From: Ophiostoma sp. CBS 140.51
Taxonomy: Eukaryota > Ascomycota > Sordariomycetes > Ophiostomatales > Ophiostomataceae
Direction of reading: 5' to 3'
Assembly (NCBI GenBank): GCA_029298735.1
Contig: JANSLP010000312.1
Location: forward strand, 1-38,131
Length of the DNA: 38,131 nt
Shown here: piece by piece, positions 10,750-21,130 of the stretch
How positions within the stretch are numbered: position 1 is the first letter of the stretch
Layout of the letters: each line of letters begins with the position of its first letter
Position numbers and translations under genes: made by a program
The notes under the pieces: generated by a model
Told to the model about the DNA's origin: nothing
What the model saw: the letters and a program-made list of their open reading frames with translations, nothing else
The model's database searches: none

Positions 10750-11499
10750 TTACGAATCTGCACCACTTCCTGTTCCCGGGCTCGGTCGGGTCTCACTTGG
10801 GATGCAGAACCCGTTCACGCCTCCGTTACCAACGCCGAATGACGACGGTGGTTCCGAAGGGTCGTGTCGACAGTTACCATAACCCACCACTGTATTCCAG
10901 CCGGCCGTTGGATGGAACAATTGTGCCGACGACGCGTGATGTGAGTCACAGCACAGAAGTGACAGTCGGTCAGCCATCCACCCGATATCGTAGCCAGTCA
11001 TCGTTGCGTTGGGCGCCAACAAGTCGATTTCGTCATTGCAAACATAGACAGCTGTTGTATCGTAACAGTAGACGCGCTGGCAGGTGCCTGGTTGCAAAGA
11101 GTAGGTAATGTTGACGCGCCTTAGGCTCAAGGCCCCGGCACGAATGGTGGCTGGTATTCCGGTATTAAAGACGCCACAGTAGTAGGTGTAGGGCCCGTCA
11201 GGAAGAGGGCCGCCAGGGCCATGGCCGATGTTCGTCGAGTTGATGGGGCCTGGAGCAGGAAGATCGGCGGAGGGAGGCTGGATGGCAAGCTGTTGATGAG
11301 GTAGGTCGCGAAGTCTGTGTCGATGGGTATGGAGCTCGGCCTTGTTAGAGATACGAAAAAGTCTATTTATTGATGCTGGCTGTTCAGATGCTGGGCGCGT
11401 TGACAAGATTGCCAAAGTGGCTGCCAAAAATGACAAAGTGACGATAATTATCAGCAATATGGAGACGATGGCATGGTGATATCGATAAGGAGGTGGCAT
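10750..11499 (-). CDS. Orphan type II membrane or secreted protein with eight cysteines
   Basis: I recognise no named family. The frame codes for 249 residues from the ATG at 11499, the only ATG in the longer open frame. A hydrophobic helix at about residues 10-33 follows a short basic N-terminus, which fits a signal anchor or uncleaved signal. After a linker of about 75 residues comes a compact domain with eight cysteines (YYCGV, GTCQR, VYCYD, YVCND, the pair in LLCCDS, GNCRH and GFCIP), enough for four disulfides, and three N-glycosylation sequons (NST, NIT, NAT). The tail is rich in Gly, Ser and Pro. This layout fits a protein facing the cell exterior or the lumen. It converges with the flippase gene 254 bp away. 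Similar uncharacterised proteins probably exist in other Sordariomycetes, but I cannot confirm that. Coding confidence is moderate. Confidence 0.62.
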   Translation of the reverse strand: MPPPYRYHHAIVSILLIIIVTLSFLAATLAILSTRPASEQPASINRLFRISNKAELHTHRHRLRDLPHQQLAIQPPSADLPAPGPINSTNIGHGPGGPLPDGPYTYYCGVFNTGIPATIRAGALSLRRVNITYSLQPGTCQRVYCYDTTAVYVCNDEIDLLAPNATMTGYDIGWMADRLSLLCCDSHHASSAQLFHPTAGWNTVVGYGNCRHDPSEPPSSFGVGNGGVNGFCIPSETRPSPGTGSGADS

Positions 11500-11886
11500 T
11501 TTCAGGGGATCTTCTTTCAAAGTGAATCTGACTTGGGTGGTCTTGCTTAAGTACAAATGGTGGACTCGTTGTGCATTGTCTGAAATGGAAAATCGACAGC
11601 TTCTCTGGAAGATAGAGGTGAAAACACTCGGTAAGACATTATGAGGGGAAAAAAAATTAGAACAAAAATTGTGAACCGCGTCACGGTGTGTTGTGTGGAA
11701 AAGAAAGATATTGGCATTGCACGCGAGTTGTTGGGTTACAAGTTCGGATGTGTAGCTCGCACAAAACAATTTACGGAATTCACGGATAGGCCATGAGCCT
11801 ACGACATAATGTTTGTGATCTATCTCTTTTGTTAGAATGCTAAATAACAAATTGAACAAGTAAGAACCCAGCTGGTGCCTGTTTTA

Positions 11887-11911
11887 CCGTAGGCCGTCTA
11901 CGGCTTTTTTT
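11887..11911 (+). terminator. Small hairpin with T-run
   Basis: CCGTAG and CTACGG pair across a five-base loop (GCCGT), followed by C and seven T. The shape is that of a hairpin terminator, or of a structured end followed by a polymerase III-style T stop. No RNA gene was recognised upstream of it, so the role is unknown. Confidence 0.25.
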
Positions 11912-12134
11912 CATGAATTGAGAGTGAAGCGTAATTCACGACGTCAGTGTTTGCTAGAAGTTACACCTTGCACAGAAGGGTAGGTGAGGACTTCACACAG
12001 CACGAGAAAAATACAATACATTGTTACGAGAAACGAAAAACAATACCATAACCACGCGGGAACACTTGTAACATGGAGCACAAAATTCGGGTAACGACAA
12101 GTTTATCATCACTCCTGTTCAACAGGAAGGCTTT

Positions 12135-12140
12135 TTTATT
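12135..12140 (-). terminator. Poly(A) signal AATAAA of the sugar transporter gene (minus strand)
   Basis: TTTATT on the plus strand reads AATAAA on the minus strand, inside a run of AAT repeats about 300 bases after the transporter stop codon. The position fits a fungal 3' UTR. No cleavage site has been mapped. Confidence 0.35.
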
Positions 12141-12442
12141 ATTATTATTTACAGTGACTGAAAAACTACTGGAACGGATAGTTTAGAATGTGAGACAAAC
12201 TGCATATTCTTGAATGGGTATAGTTGATTGAAGTCTCAAGAAGCACATCTCTACCGACAGACGTAACCCCGTTCTTTCCCAGTAACAGACCATATTACAT
12301 CCTCACAGCACCAATGTCAACCGTCCATCATTCATCACCCTCCAGGTACGCGATCATGTCACTGATCCCAGATACAACAAATGTATTGTTTGCAGTGTTT
12401 GTGACTTGACGAACCGTACACCGTGCGGCTTGTCATCCATAT

Positions 12443-14126
12443 CTAAGCGGTCTTGGGTTCTGAAGCCGAAGGTTCTTCAACCTGAGTGCCACCAACACCC
12501 GGCTGGGCATCACCATGGGGCACATTGATCTTCATGTTTCCAGCAGCAATCTCGCGCTCGAGATCCTCGAGACGGCTCGCCTTCTTGTATCTGCGCCAGG
12601 CGGGCAGTCCCGAGTCAAAGACCTCGTCCATCTCCTCAAGAGTGTAGCCCTTGGTCTCAGGAGCGGTCAGGAGCATGTGGATGAAAGAGGCACCGTTGAA
12701 AGCGGCAAAGATATAGTACATCTTGTAGGAGATGTTCCACAGCAGGGGCGGGACGCCAAAGGCCAGAACCATGTTCCAGAACCAGTTGGAGGCAGTGGCA
12801 AGAGACACGGCCTTGGCACGGATGCGCGAAGGGTAGATTTCGGCCGGGTAGGTCCACGAGGTCGGGCCCCAGGTGGTGGCAAAAGTGGCGACGAACAGGT
12901 ACGAGCAGGCCACAATAGCCGATGAGACGGGTCGGTTGTCGAGAACGATCCAGGTGATATCGCTGTTGGTGGAGTTGCGAGTCTCGGCCGTGTTGGGCTG
13001 GCCATAGTATTGCTGCAGGGCGCCAGAGATGAACAGCCAGGTCATCATGAGGAAAGCGCCACCAACAAGAGCGGGGCGACGACCGAACCTGTCAAGATAC
13101 AAGATGGCGGGAAGAGTCAGGACGACGTTAATCACGTACTGAATGGAAGCCGTCGTCAATGGGGACGCAATGTTGGCACCCTCCATAATGTAAACAATGT
13201 AGTACATCATGATGTTCATACCGCAGAGCTGCGACCACATCTGGATGCTCATGCCGAGGATGACACGCTTGAACATGCGAGGCTCGACAAGCGCCTTGAA
13301 GCTGGAAACCGCCTGCTCGCGCTCAAAGCGGAGGGCCTCCTCGATTTCCTGGTACTGGGCAAGCACTTTCGGATGGTTCACATCGCCATTGCCGTGCAAG
13401 TGTGCAAGGACCTGGATAGCCTCCTCCCAACGATCCTTGGACGCCAGCCAACGGGGGCTGTAGGGGAAGAAGTAGAGGCCGGCGAAAAGGATCACAGCCG
13501 GGACAATTTGGATGCCCCATGGGATGCGGAAGGCGGCAGTAGGCTGGTTCGGGTCATTGGGACCACCACCAATACCCTGGGCCGCACCGTACTGAATAAA
13601 GTATTGGATCAGGATACCAATTGTAATGGCCCACTGCTGAAGCGAGACGACACGGCCGCGGATCTCCTTGGGAGCGATTTCGGACTGGTAAACAGGAACA
13701 ATGGACGAAGCGATACCGACGCAGAGACCAGCAATGACACGACCAGCACAGAGCATGCCAATGTTGACCGAGGCGCACTGGATAATGGAACCGAGGATCC
13801 ACAGAAGACACGAGAACTGGATGGCGGCCTTACGCGAGAAGCGGTCGGCAATAAAAGAGGAGAGGAGTGAGCCGGCCAGTGAACCGGCAGGCATGGACGC
13901 CGTGATGGCACCCTGGCGGTATGACAGCGGGTTGCCAAAGTAGCGCTTGTAAGCCTGGGTTCCGAGAACACCGCTCATAGAGCTGATGTCGAAGCCGAAA
14001 AGGCCACCACCTGGTTTTGTCAGTAGGAAGATATCATATTGGGAGCTGATGGGTAAAAGATAAAAGGAGCATCTTACCGATGGCGGCAAAGCCGCAAATA
14101 AAGTAAATGTTCTTCGCCTGATACAT
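12443..14126 (-). CDS. Hexose (glucose) transporter, MFS sugar porter family
   Basis: A plasma-membrane sugar importer of the MFS sugar porter family, close in type to fungal high-affinity glucose transporters. Two exons, 14126-14078 and 14010-12443, give 538 residues. The 67-bp intron starts GTAAGA, ends CAG, and joins MYQAKNIYFICGFAAIG to GGLFGFDISSMSG, a standard fungal junction. An in-frame TAA nine bases before the ATG fixes the start. Twelve membrane helices are expected. Motifs seen: GGGLFGFD, PYSPRWL at about 199-205 (in place of PESPR), GRRPALVGG, PAEIYPSRIRA at about 405, and PETKGYTLEEMDEVFD at about 467. The cytosolic tail is Ala/Glu/Pro-rich. The exact sugar cannot be read from sequence. 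A seven-codon upstream ORF and two ACGCGGGGTG boxes upstream suggest carbon-dependent control. Confidence 0.92.
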
Positions 14127-14132
14127 CTTGCG

Positions 14133-14156
14133 TTAAAAAGCTTGATGATGGGGCAT
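14133..14156 (-). promoter_or_regulatory. Seven-codon upstream ORF immediately before the sugar transporter
   Basis: On the minus strand an ATG at 14156 opens MPHHQAF and stops at TAA (14135-14133), leaving six bases before the transporter ATG at 14126. It is in the same frame as the main gene. A CT-rich stretch lies just upstream (about 14165-14210), so the transcript start may well include it. Such an upstream frame would lower or regulate initiation. Function is inferred only. Confidence 0.45.
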
Positions 14157-14219
14157 GTATGGAGTAACAAAATAAGAACGGAGAAGAAAATGGGAAGAGA
14201 AGAATTTACTTTTAGACTG

Positions 14220-14229
14220 ACGCGGGGTG
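14220..14229. promoter_or_regulatory. CreA/Mig1-type box ACGCGGGGTG, copy 1
   Basis: GCGGGG matches the SYGGRG consensus of the fungal carbon repressor CreA and the Mig1 core. It sits about 95 bases upstream of the transporter start. An identical ten-base word recurs at 14925-14934. SYGGRG sites are common by chance, so the identical duplicate is the stronger argument. Confidence 0.35.
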
Positions 14230-14924
14230 GAAGGGCTATTAATACAGGAGAGCATCTATTGAAAGCTCCAGCGAGGGGCTCGAGAAGCATTCCAAGGATG
14301 CAAAGTACAAGGGTGCAGATAGTTAAAGCCTGCACATGTGCGCCCAGTATCCCGAGACGGAAGGCAAATAAGAATATAGGGGGACGAAAACAAGGGTGGT
14401 CTCAGTTCAAGCTTGTGCATCAATAACTAGTATCATAGACGAGCTTCCTGATTCTGTCGAAGCGTATTTGAAGTTGTGTGGAAGGCCTAGTCTACTTCAT
14501 GAAAGACAATTTCAGGAGGAAGGCGGGGAAGAAGGACGAGAGACGGGGTAGAGAGCGGTGGTCTTCCTGGGGAAGAATATGGAGAGAGTGTGACAGGCCG
14601 GGATGTATCCAAAGACGGAAACAGCAACTGCGACGGGCAAGTGCATCAGCACTTGGACAGTGCTCACAGACAGTCACATCTTTAATGCATATGGACGGGC
14701 CGAAAGAAACTCTTGCCTGCATGACAAGGGACAAAGTGGCGGACGAGATGGAGTCAGTCTCTCATATATGGCCCATGAGGTATTCTAGAGACCCGTCTAA
14801 GTGGAATGACCATGTGGCGCACAGTCTGTAAGATATAACAGAGCTAAACAAGGTATGGGGAGCACCTTAAATACACCCTGAACGGGGCACAAAATTTTCA
14901 AAGACTTGTGACTTAACTTTCCTT

Positions 14925-14934
14925 ACGCGGGGTG
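14925..14934. promoter_or_regulatory. CreA/Mig1-type box ACGCGGGGTG, copy 2
   Basis: The same ten bases and orientation as the copy at 14220, about 800 bases upstream of the transporter. Another GCGGGG lies between them at 14523-14528. Together they make glucose repression of the transporter plausible. Confidence 0.3.
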
Positions 14935-17900
14935 ATTGCTTATTTTGATTTCTGTGGCCTTCATCTGCATGCGGCATATCGAATACAACTAATGTTGTGT
15001 ACTTGTTTCTGATCATGTCTGTATTCCGGACTCAAACATGGCTCTTATTGGTCAAAATACCGTGCTCGCTGCTGTGCCACATATCCCTACTTCGTCAAAA
15101 AGCATTCTGGTGTGTACAATAAGGGCAGTTGGATTCTCTGCTGGCTTGTGAATGGGCATATCATCTGCTGTTTATATTAACCGGCACCCGCGTAGATTAC
15201 GCCGTCCGCGTGCACTGTCCTATCCAAAAATTCTTTGCTTTTACATCCAGCTTTCACGTTTCCCTACGCTTTCATCATGTTTCGACCTTATTACAGCCTA
15301 TCATCGAGGTTGTCCCGCGGCTCACGGGTGCAACATTTCTCGTAGCCATTCACACCTGTCTCTTCATAGTCAGGCTGTCTGCTGTCGATCAGCTATTGGA
15401 CAGTCCACACTACAATAATTCCTCTCTCCATTTCTGTCAGGAATACCGACCAACACACCATCACAGCAACTCATCACTGCGACCTATCACCACAACGCTT
15501 TCATACGAGGCGTACTAAAATGACACCTTCTGCAACAGGAAACCACGCGCCAAGCACAGTAAACTGAAGCAGAAGTTGTGAGCTAAAAGCAAAGACAGTG
15601 TATATACATTTTTAGTCTACCTTTGATCGCAGCTAATGAAATTTATGAGGAGTATGATAAGCAAACAAAAAGAAAACTCTTCCGTCGTCAAACAAAAGTA
15701 GACGTATAAAAAAGCGAACACGAGTCATGGTATCCAAAACGTCGATAACACGAGGTCAACGTAAAAGAACGGTGGAAAAAATACCATACAAAGATGACTT
15801 AGGAGTGGTGGAAACCAACCTTCTCCATCCCTCGCCCGTAGCCCTTCCCCTATGTGGAAGCCAAGCCCGTTTCTCGCTGTCATACCTGGAAGTTCATCCA
15901 AGATGTTTGCTTTCGTGGGTGCCCAGTCCTGGTGACTGGAAGCCTGGCTGTATCGTTTTAAAGATGCCGGGTCCTTGGCTTGTTGGTTCTCTTTCTGTTG
16001 TCACTGCGTATCTATGCATTTTCTTCGCGTCCGTGACCCTGCGACGTTAGGATAGAGATGGTGGTGAGCGCCGGAGGCGCTTGTGGCTTGGACCAGGGTA
16101 CACGAGTGCCGATCATCGTGTGGGGAGGCAGCAAAGTGGTGTGGCCCGGCTCTTGGCACCTTGGGGGAGATGCTCTGGCCGCTTCGCCATACTAAACGTA
16201 GTTAGGCACAGGGTGGGAGGAAGAAGAACAGGATAAATAAACAATAAGACGAATGGGATGCGGACAAGCTCACGAGTTCAAGCTACAATCTCACCTCCCC
16301 AAAACGGAAATCAAAGTACTGTGGCTCTTTCGCCTAGGCATCCTCAAGGAAATCTTGAAAGGGGTGGGCGAGGACGACAGATGACTCGAGAGTGCAGCTT
16401 TTGCTTTGAGGCACAGCAGGCAATACTGGAAGGAGTGTTGTAGTAGAACTAGTGTTCTCGGTCATGTTTTCACCGGCCGAAACCATACACATCCCTCTAG
16501 ACATATGTTCTCGGTTCAAAATGCATTCGCAATCGCATACTGGGTAAAACTGTCACCGTTGGATGACTACAACTTGTCAGGTTATTAACCAACAGACAAC
16601 GCGGGACTCAACGCCCGTGAATCATAAGCCGACAGATGCCATTGAGCGGCGGGCGAAAATACTCGACATGTAGGAAGTAAAATAACAGGTAGTGAAATCC
16701 CGGGATATCTCGTGTAGTAGCTCCACAGTTAAGGGGGGCGGCCATTCACTCGTCGCTGTCGGAGAATTCTGACACAACTATCCGCCAGAAATACTCCCAA
16801 GAGCGGACATTGCCTCCGTTCGGTCTCCCCAAAAAATGAACAGACAAAATAAAATCAGGCTGTCTTGGTCGGCCTCTCCTTTTATTGCCCTTCTCCCCTG
16901 CCCCTCCCCGACCGGAGAGTTTATGAACGCTTGGCCGAAACCGTGCGACTACGGATCGCAATCCCTATGTAGAGGCGCAAAATAAGGTGTAAGTAAGGAG
17001 TAACAAGTAGACACAATGATGTCAGGCGTAGGCGCCATTCGTGGTGGAGGAAACGGCGGAGAACAACCTGCACCCAACGTCCGTGTGCCCGTGTGTCCGT
17101 GGACAGACCGTTTGTCGCTCGCCTGATGTTTAGTCCCCATAGCCTCTTTTTTACACTCGTTTATCGCGGGAGGGTGGCATCGCCGACCGCAACAGTATTT
17201 CTTGTCCGCTCAAGCTTTGTTTTGTCTCTGGGCATCCAGGGCAGAGCTCCGCCGGACCAGTCATCGCTTCCCCTCTCCTGGGAGGTAACAATCCATCACT
17301 GTGAGTTTGTAGTTCTTGGCTGCGGCCGATGTGACTCTGGAGCTTGAATCTCGAGACAAAAAGGGGAGGTTTGCTGCATCCTGTCAAAAAGAACTTTGGC
17401 GAATATTCAGGGTACAGTTAATCTTATGTGGCTTTGTTCGGGTGCGTGTCGCGAGGCCCTACTTGTGCAAAGGTAAAGGAAAAAGACACACCAATACTGC
17501 TGTGATTTTTTGCTCGTGGGCCATTCGCGGTGCAACATTGTTTCTTGAAGGAAAACATGGTTTGTAGCCCTTCTGTTTTGTTTTTATGTATTCGTGCTCA
17601 CTGCCGTGGCTGGACCAGTCTTTTTTGCTTTCGTTCTCGTTCTAGACTGTATTCCTCCCCAGTTTCAAAGAAACGACCAGTTTAAGTTTATTTGGCTAGC
17701 TTCATACCTTAACTTAAATTCAAGTAATTGCCATGTCCTCTCCATGTGGCCTGCAACTGTATCGTTTCTCCGCACTTGTGAGAGTCCCTATTTCCCTGTT
17801 TTCTAACTGGCCTGGTCTGGATGTGCCAAGACACATAAAAAAATACGACACTGGCAACACTTGACTTTCTTACCCCCTTCTTCTTCAACTTCCCATTAAC

Positions 17901-18221
17901 CCCCGCCCTGTATGGTGGTTACCTCTGATGAAGTTGGGCCGAGACAGCGCCGGGCCAAGAAGACCCGTCTCCGCAGACTACGCTTTCTGCGGTGGAAGTC
18001 TAGAATAAGGGATGGCTTCGATGTGAGAAAAAGAGAGAGAAAAAAACTGAAATGAGAGCGAGCTTCAAAACTCGAGTGTGGTGTGCAGTTAAAAAAAAAG
18101 AAATTATATGAAATGTATCTGGACGACAAACAAACAGCAAGCAGCTTAGGACGCGAAGGCGTTGATGAGGAGACCTCAAACACGTTTTTGCCCCTCGAAA
18201 ACACAAAACAAAATTTCTTAA

Positions 18222-18240
18222 AAAATAAATAAATAAAAAG
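18222..18240. repeat. AAAT tetranucleotide microsatellite
   Basis: A short run of AAAT units in an A-rich stretch of the large spacer. It is simple sequence with no further structure seen. Confidence 0.5.
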
Positions 18241-19528
18241 AAGTCAAACAGCAGGCCACTTACATTTTGACACTAAGAAAAGATGGCTGGAGAAAATAAT
18301 ATGGAGAATATACAGACAAGTCCTAAAACGTAGATATGTATTCTGAACGCACGAGCAATGAACCTCGGATTGCTTCACACCGAGTGGCCGAGTTCCACGT
18401 CCGTTACTAATAAATGATGTAGCCAGACAGTATCTCACCATTTTCTGTGTATGGCCCGGTATTAACCTGTAAGTTCTAGAGTTCGCAGAGATTCTTTGTC
18501 ACCCGAAGCTAATGCGGCTTCCTACGGTTGAGAAACACGGCGGTGAGGTTGCGTATTGGTAAGAGAAAGGACCCTGCTTTGCCGACCCCAAATGCAAATG
18601 TGACGACGTGACGTAAGTAAGCTAGACGAGGGTAAATAAACAGACAAAAATACAAAATACAAAACTTTCGAAATGCGAAAATTTTGAAGATCAACGTAGA
18701 GTTGCCCTAGCGATCTAATAGCTGTAGAGGGAGAAGACGGGACGGTTATGGTGAACGACATCGCCATGCAAATAAATGAAATACACGGCTTGTCCCATGC
18801 CGAGTTCCGCCACTGTAAGTGAGTGTAGTTTTACTGCATATTACGACGACAGGATATCGTACCGGCGGATATGTCACCCGATTTCACTCTATTTTAGCTA
18901 TAGCGACGACCGAAACGAGAACTTAAGCAGCGAAGGAGAGGCCCGATGAAATAGTGGTCGTCAGAAAACAAGCTGGAGGCCACGTGAGAAGATGATGTGA
19001 GCGCGAAACTCCCACCACACTGGACAATTGCAACGCCAATGTGCACACAATGGTGGCTGGCGACCACAGTCTTTTCATATGTTGCTTCGTGGCTAAACGG
19101 TTATATTCCCTACCCAACGCCATCGACAAATCTCTCCAAAGCGGCTCACCTTTCCTTCCCCGCGAGAAGGCACTGTTGACCCGTACCTTAATTAATCTGC
19201 ACATCATAAACAAGAACCATCAACTCCCATAAAGCGGTTCCAAAGAACGGGCAATGATTTTCCGTCGCTTGAGGCAAGGGCATTTCAGCGTAGACGGGGT
19301 CCTTCATGGGGCATGGGGTTGTCGGATTTCTGGATGCGAACTCCTCGACCGGATGCCATGAAAGATAATAAATAAATAGGACAAAGGCTGCACCCCTTGG
19401 CCATCGATTGCCAAGAGGAGCGTTTCCGTTTGGATTTTCGATTGCTTCATCGTCAATCTTCGGCGGTGTATCGATTTCTTTTCGGCGAGCCTTTTAAACC
19501 CGGAAGTGTTTGCCATCTCAACTCCGCC

Positions 19529-20857
19529 ATGGCGCCTTCATCTTTCGTCGAGCTATGCTCGTCATTTCTGCTCCCGTTGTTGATCCTCGGTAGCCCAGCC
19601 AGTGCAGTGCCTACTTCCGTGGCAGCTGGTCTGTCGGCCGCCATTGAGGCTCGTGCCGACGATGGCCACTGGGTCGACACATGGACATCCATGCCCCAGC
19701 TCGTTGAACAGAGCAACATGCCCCCATCTGCCTTTGTATGTCTCCGCTCCCCATCGAAAATTATGTATGCCACTTACTAACATACACAGACCGGCGGAGG
19801 TGCAACTTTCAAGGACGCAACGATTCGCCAGACAGTGCACATCTCCATTGGTGCGCCGCGTATCCGTGTGCAGCTTTCAAACACCTTTGGTGGAAGTGAT
19901 CTGCCCATCACTTCTGCTTCTATTGCTTTGCCCGCGGACGGCAAGGTGGGATCTAATGCCATCGACCCGGCCACACTGGCTGGCCTGACCTTTGGCGGAA
20001 AGCCCGGCATCACGGTCCCCAAGGGCCAGATTGCGTACTCCGACCCCATTGACTACAAGGTTGGCCCCCAGTCCATGCTGGCCGTCAACCTCTACCTTCA
20101 GGGTGGCCAGTCTGGCAGCAGCATCACCGGTCACCCGGGAAGCCGCACATCCACCTGGATGCAATCAGGCGACCACCTGAATGCCACAACTGTCACTGGC
20201 TCCAGCACCAAGCACTGGTACTATGTTAACGCTGTTGAGGCTTGGGCGCCGGCCAACACCAGCGCCCTCATTATCCTCGGTGACAGTATTACTGACGGCC
20301 GTGGCAGTACCGATGATGCCAACAACCGCTGGCCCGACCTGGTGCTGGCCAAGCTGCAGAAGGCCGGTATCACCAACTTGGGCATTAACAACGAGGCTGC
20401 GGGTGGCAACTGCGTTCTGAATGGCGGCCTCGGCCCACCGCTGATGCAGCGTTACAAGCGCGATGCTTTGCAGCAGCAGGGCGTCAAGTACGTCTTCATC
20501 TTCGAGGGTGTCAACGATATTGGTGCCAATGCCAACGGAGATTCAATCATCAGCGCCTTCAAGACCATCATTGCCGACTGCAAGGCTGCTGGTCTCAAGG
20601 TGTACGGTGCGACGATCACGCCCTTTGGTGGGAACAGCTATGCGGGCGGAAACCATGAGGCCAACCGCAAGAAGGTCAACGACTGGATTCTGACCAGTGG
20701 TGCGTACGATGGCACTGTCGACTTTGCCAAGCTTCTTGCAGACCCGTCGAACCCGGAGAAGCTGGCCAGCAAGTACGACAGCGGCGACCATCTGCACCCC
20801 AATGTCGCTGGTTACCAGTACCTCGCCGACAACTTCCCGACGGACCTGTTCAAATAA
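19529..20857 (+). CDS. Secreted SGNH/GDSL esterase, XynE-like
   Basis: A secreted hydrolase predicted to remove acyl or acetyl groups from polysaccharides or lipids outside the cell. Exons 19529-19735 and 19790-20857 give 424 residues; the 54-bp intron has GTATGT, a CTAAC branch and CAG. A signal peptide with likely cleavage after Ala26 (SPASA) precedes an N-terminal beta-rich region. The SGNH blocks are clear: GDSITDGRGS with catalytic Ser235, a Gly in the NNEAAGGN stretch, GVNDIG with Asn311, and the DHLHPN block with Asp402 and His405. The GDSITDGRGS...NRWPD signature is typical of the XynE-like subgroup, in which an acetylxylan esterase is known. The substrate is not determined. It faces AP-2 mu tail to tail. 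Confidence 0.88.
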
Positions 20858-20958
20858 GAAGATGTAGGGTTGCAGGAGAAAGCCGGAAGTTTAGAAGAGT
20901 GTAAGCTTCAAAGAATGTACATATTGATATGCTTTTTGTTCTGTACACAAAGTCCAAA

Positions 20959-20964
20959 AATAAA
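20959..20964 (+). terminator. Poly(A) signal AATAAA of the esterase gene
   Basis: AATAAA lies about 100 bases after the esterase stop codon, in the 266-bp spacer before the convergent AP-2 mu gene. A second AATAAA occurs near 21018. Confidence 0.4.
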
Positions 20965-21123
20965 ACATGGTGGAAAGTAGTAAAAATTGAGAGGTCGTGA
21001 AGATGCATAAATTCAAAATAAAGGTATGGCATGCTTGAGCTCCAGAATAGGCCCAAGAACGTGAATGCAAACAAACGCATGAAAGCAAAGAACGCCATAA
21101 AATGCCACCATAAACAAACGTGA

Positions 21124-21130
21124 TTAGAAT
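21124..21130 (-). other. Seven-nucleotide terminal coding exon of AP-2 mu
   Basis: After the donor at 21193 (GTGAGC) comes a CTAAC branch and a CACAG acceptor at 21131. The seven bases left, ATTCTAA, complete an Arg codon, add Phe and stop. The result, YEIRF at the end, matches the aromatic-type C-terminus usual for fungal AP-2 mu. Only reading-frame and family logic support it here. Confidence 0.8.

Larger units (their letters stand above)
11500..12442. other. Spacer between the orphan gene and the sugar transporter
   Basis: No gene is seen. The stretch holds the promoter side of the orphan gene and the 3' region of the sugar transporter, both on the minus strand. It contains a short hairpin followed by a T-run at 11887-11911 and a TTATTATTATTATTT run at 12136-12151. 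On the minus strand that run reads as overlapping AATAAT/AATAAA signals about 300 bases past the transporter stop. Confidence 0.5.
14157..19528. other. 5.4-kb divergent spacer between sugar transporter and esterase
   Basis: No protein gene is supported. The open frames here are short, mostly lack ATG starts and resemble nothing known. The transporter promoter lies at the left end with the CreA-like boxes, and the esterase promoter at the right. Visible details are an ATCCCGGGAT palindrome at 16697-16706, an AAAT tetranucleotide run at about 18222-18240 and a CT-rich stretch at about 17870-17900. No tRNA or 5S RNA signature was found. The length suggests either complex promoters or unannotated noncoding transcription. 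Confidence 0.5.

Noticed and set aside
13010..13870. 286-codon plus-strand frame opposite the sugar transporter
   Set aside because: It mirrors the transporter's codon periodicity on the other strand, and its hydrophilic composition matches no family.
15129..15518. 129-codon plus-strand frame in the large spacer
   Set aside because: It starts at TTG rather than ATG, has no recognisable domain and lies in sequence of non-coding composition.
16697..16706. ATCCCGGGAT palindrome, also at 23825-23834
   Set aside because: A ten-base palindrome twice in 38 kb can be chance, and neither copy sits near a start codon.
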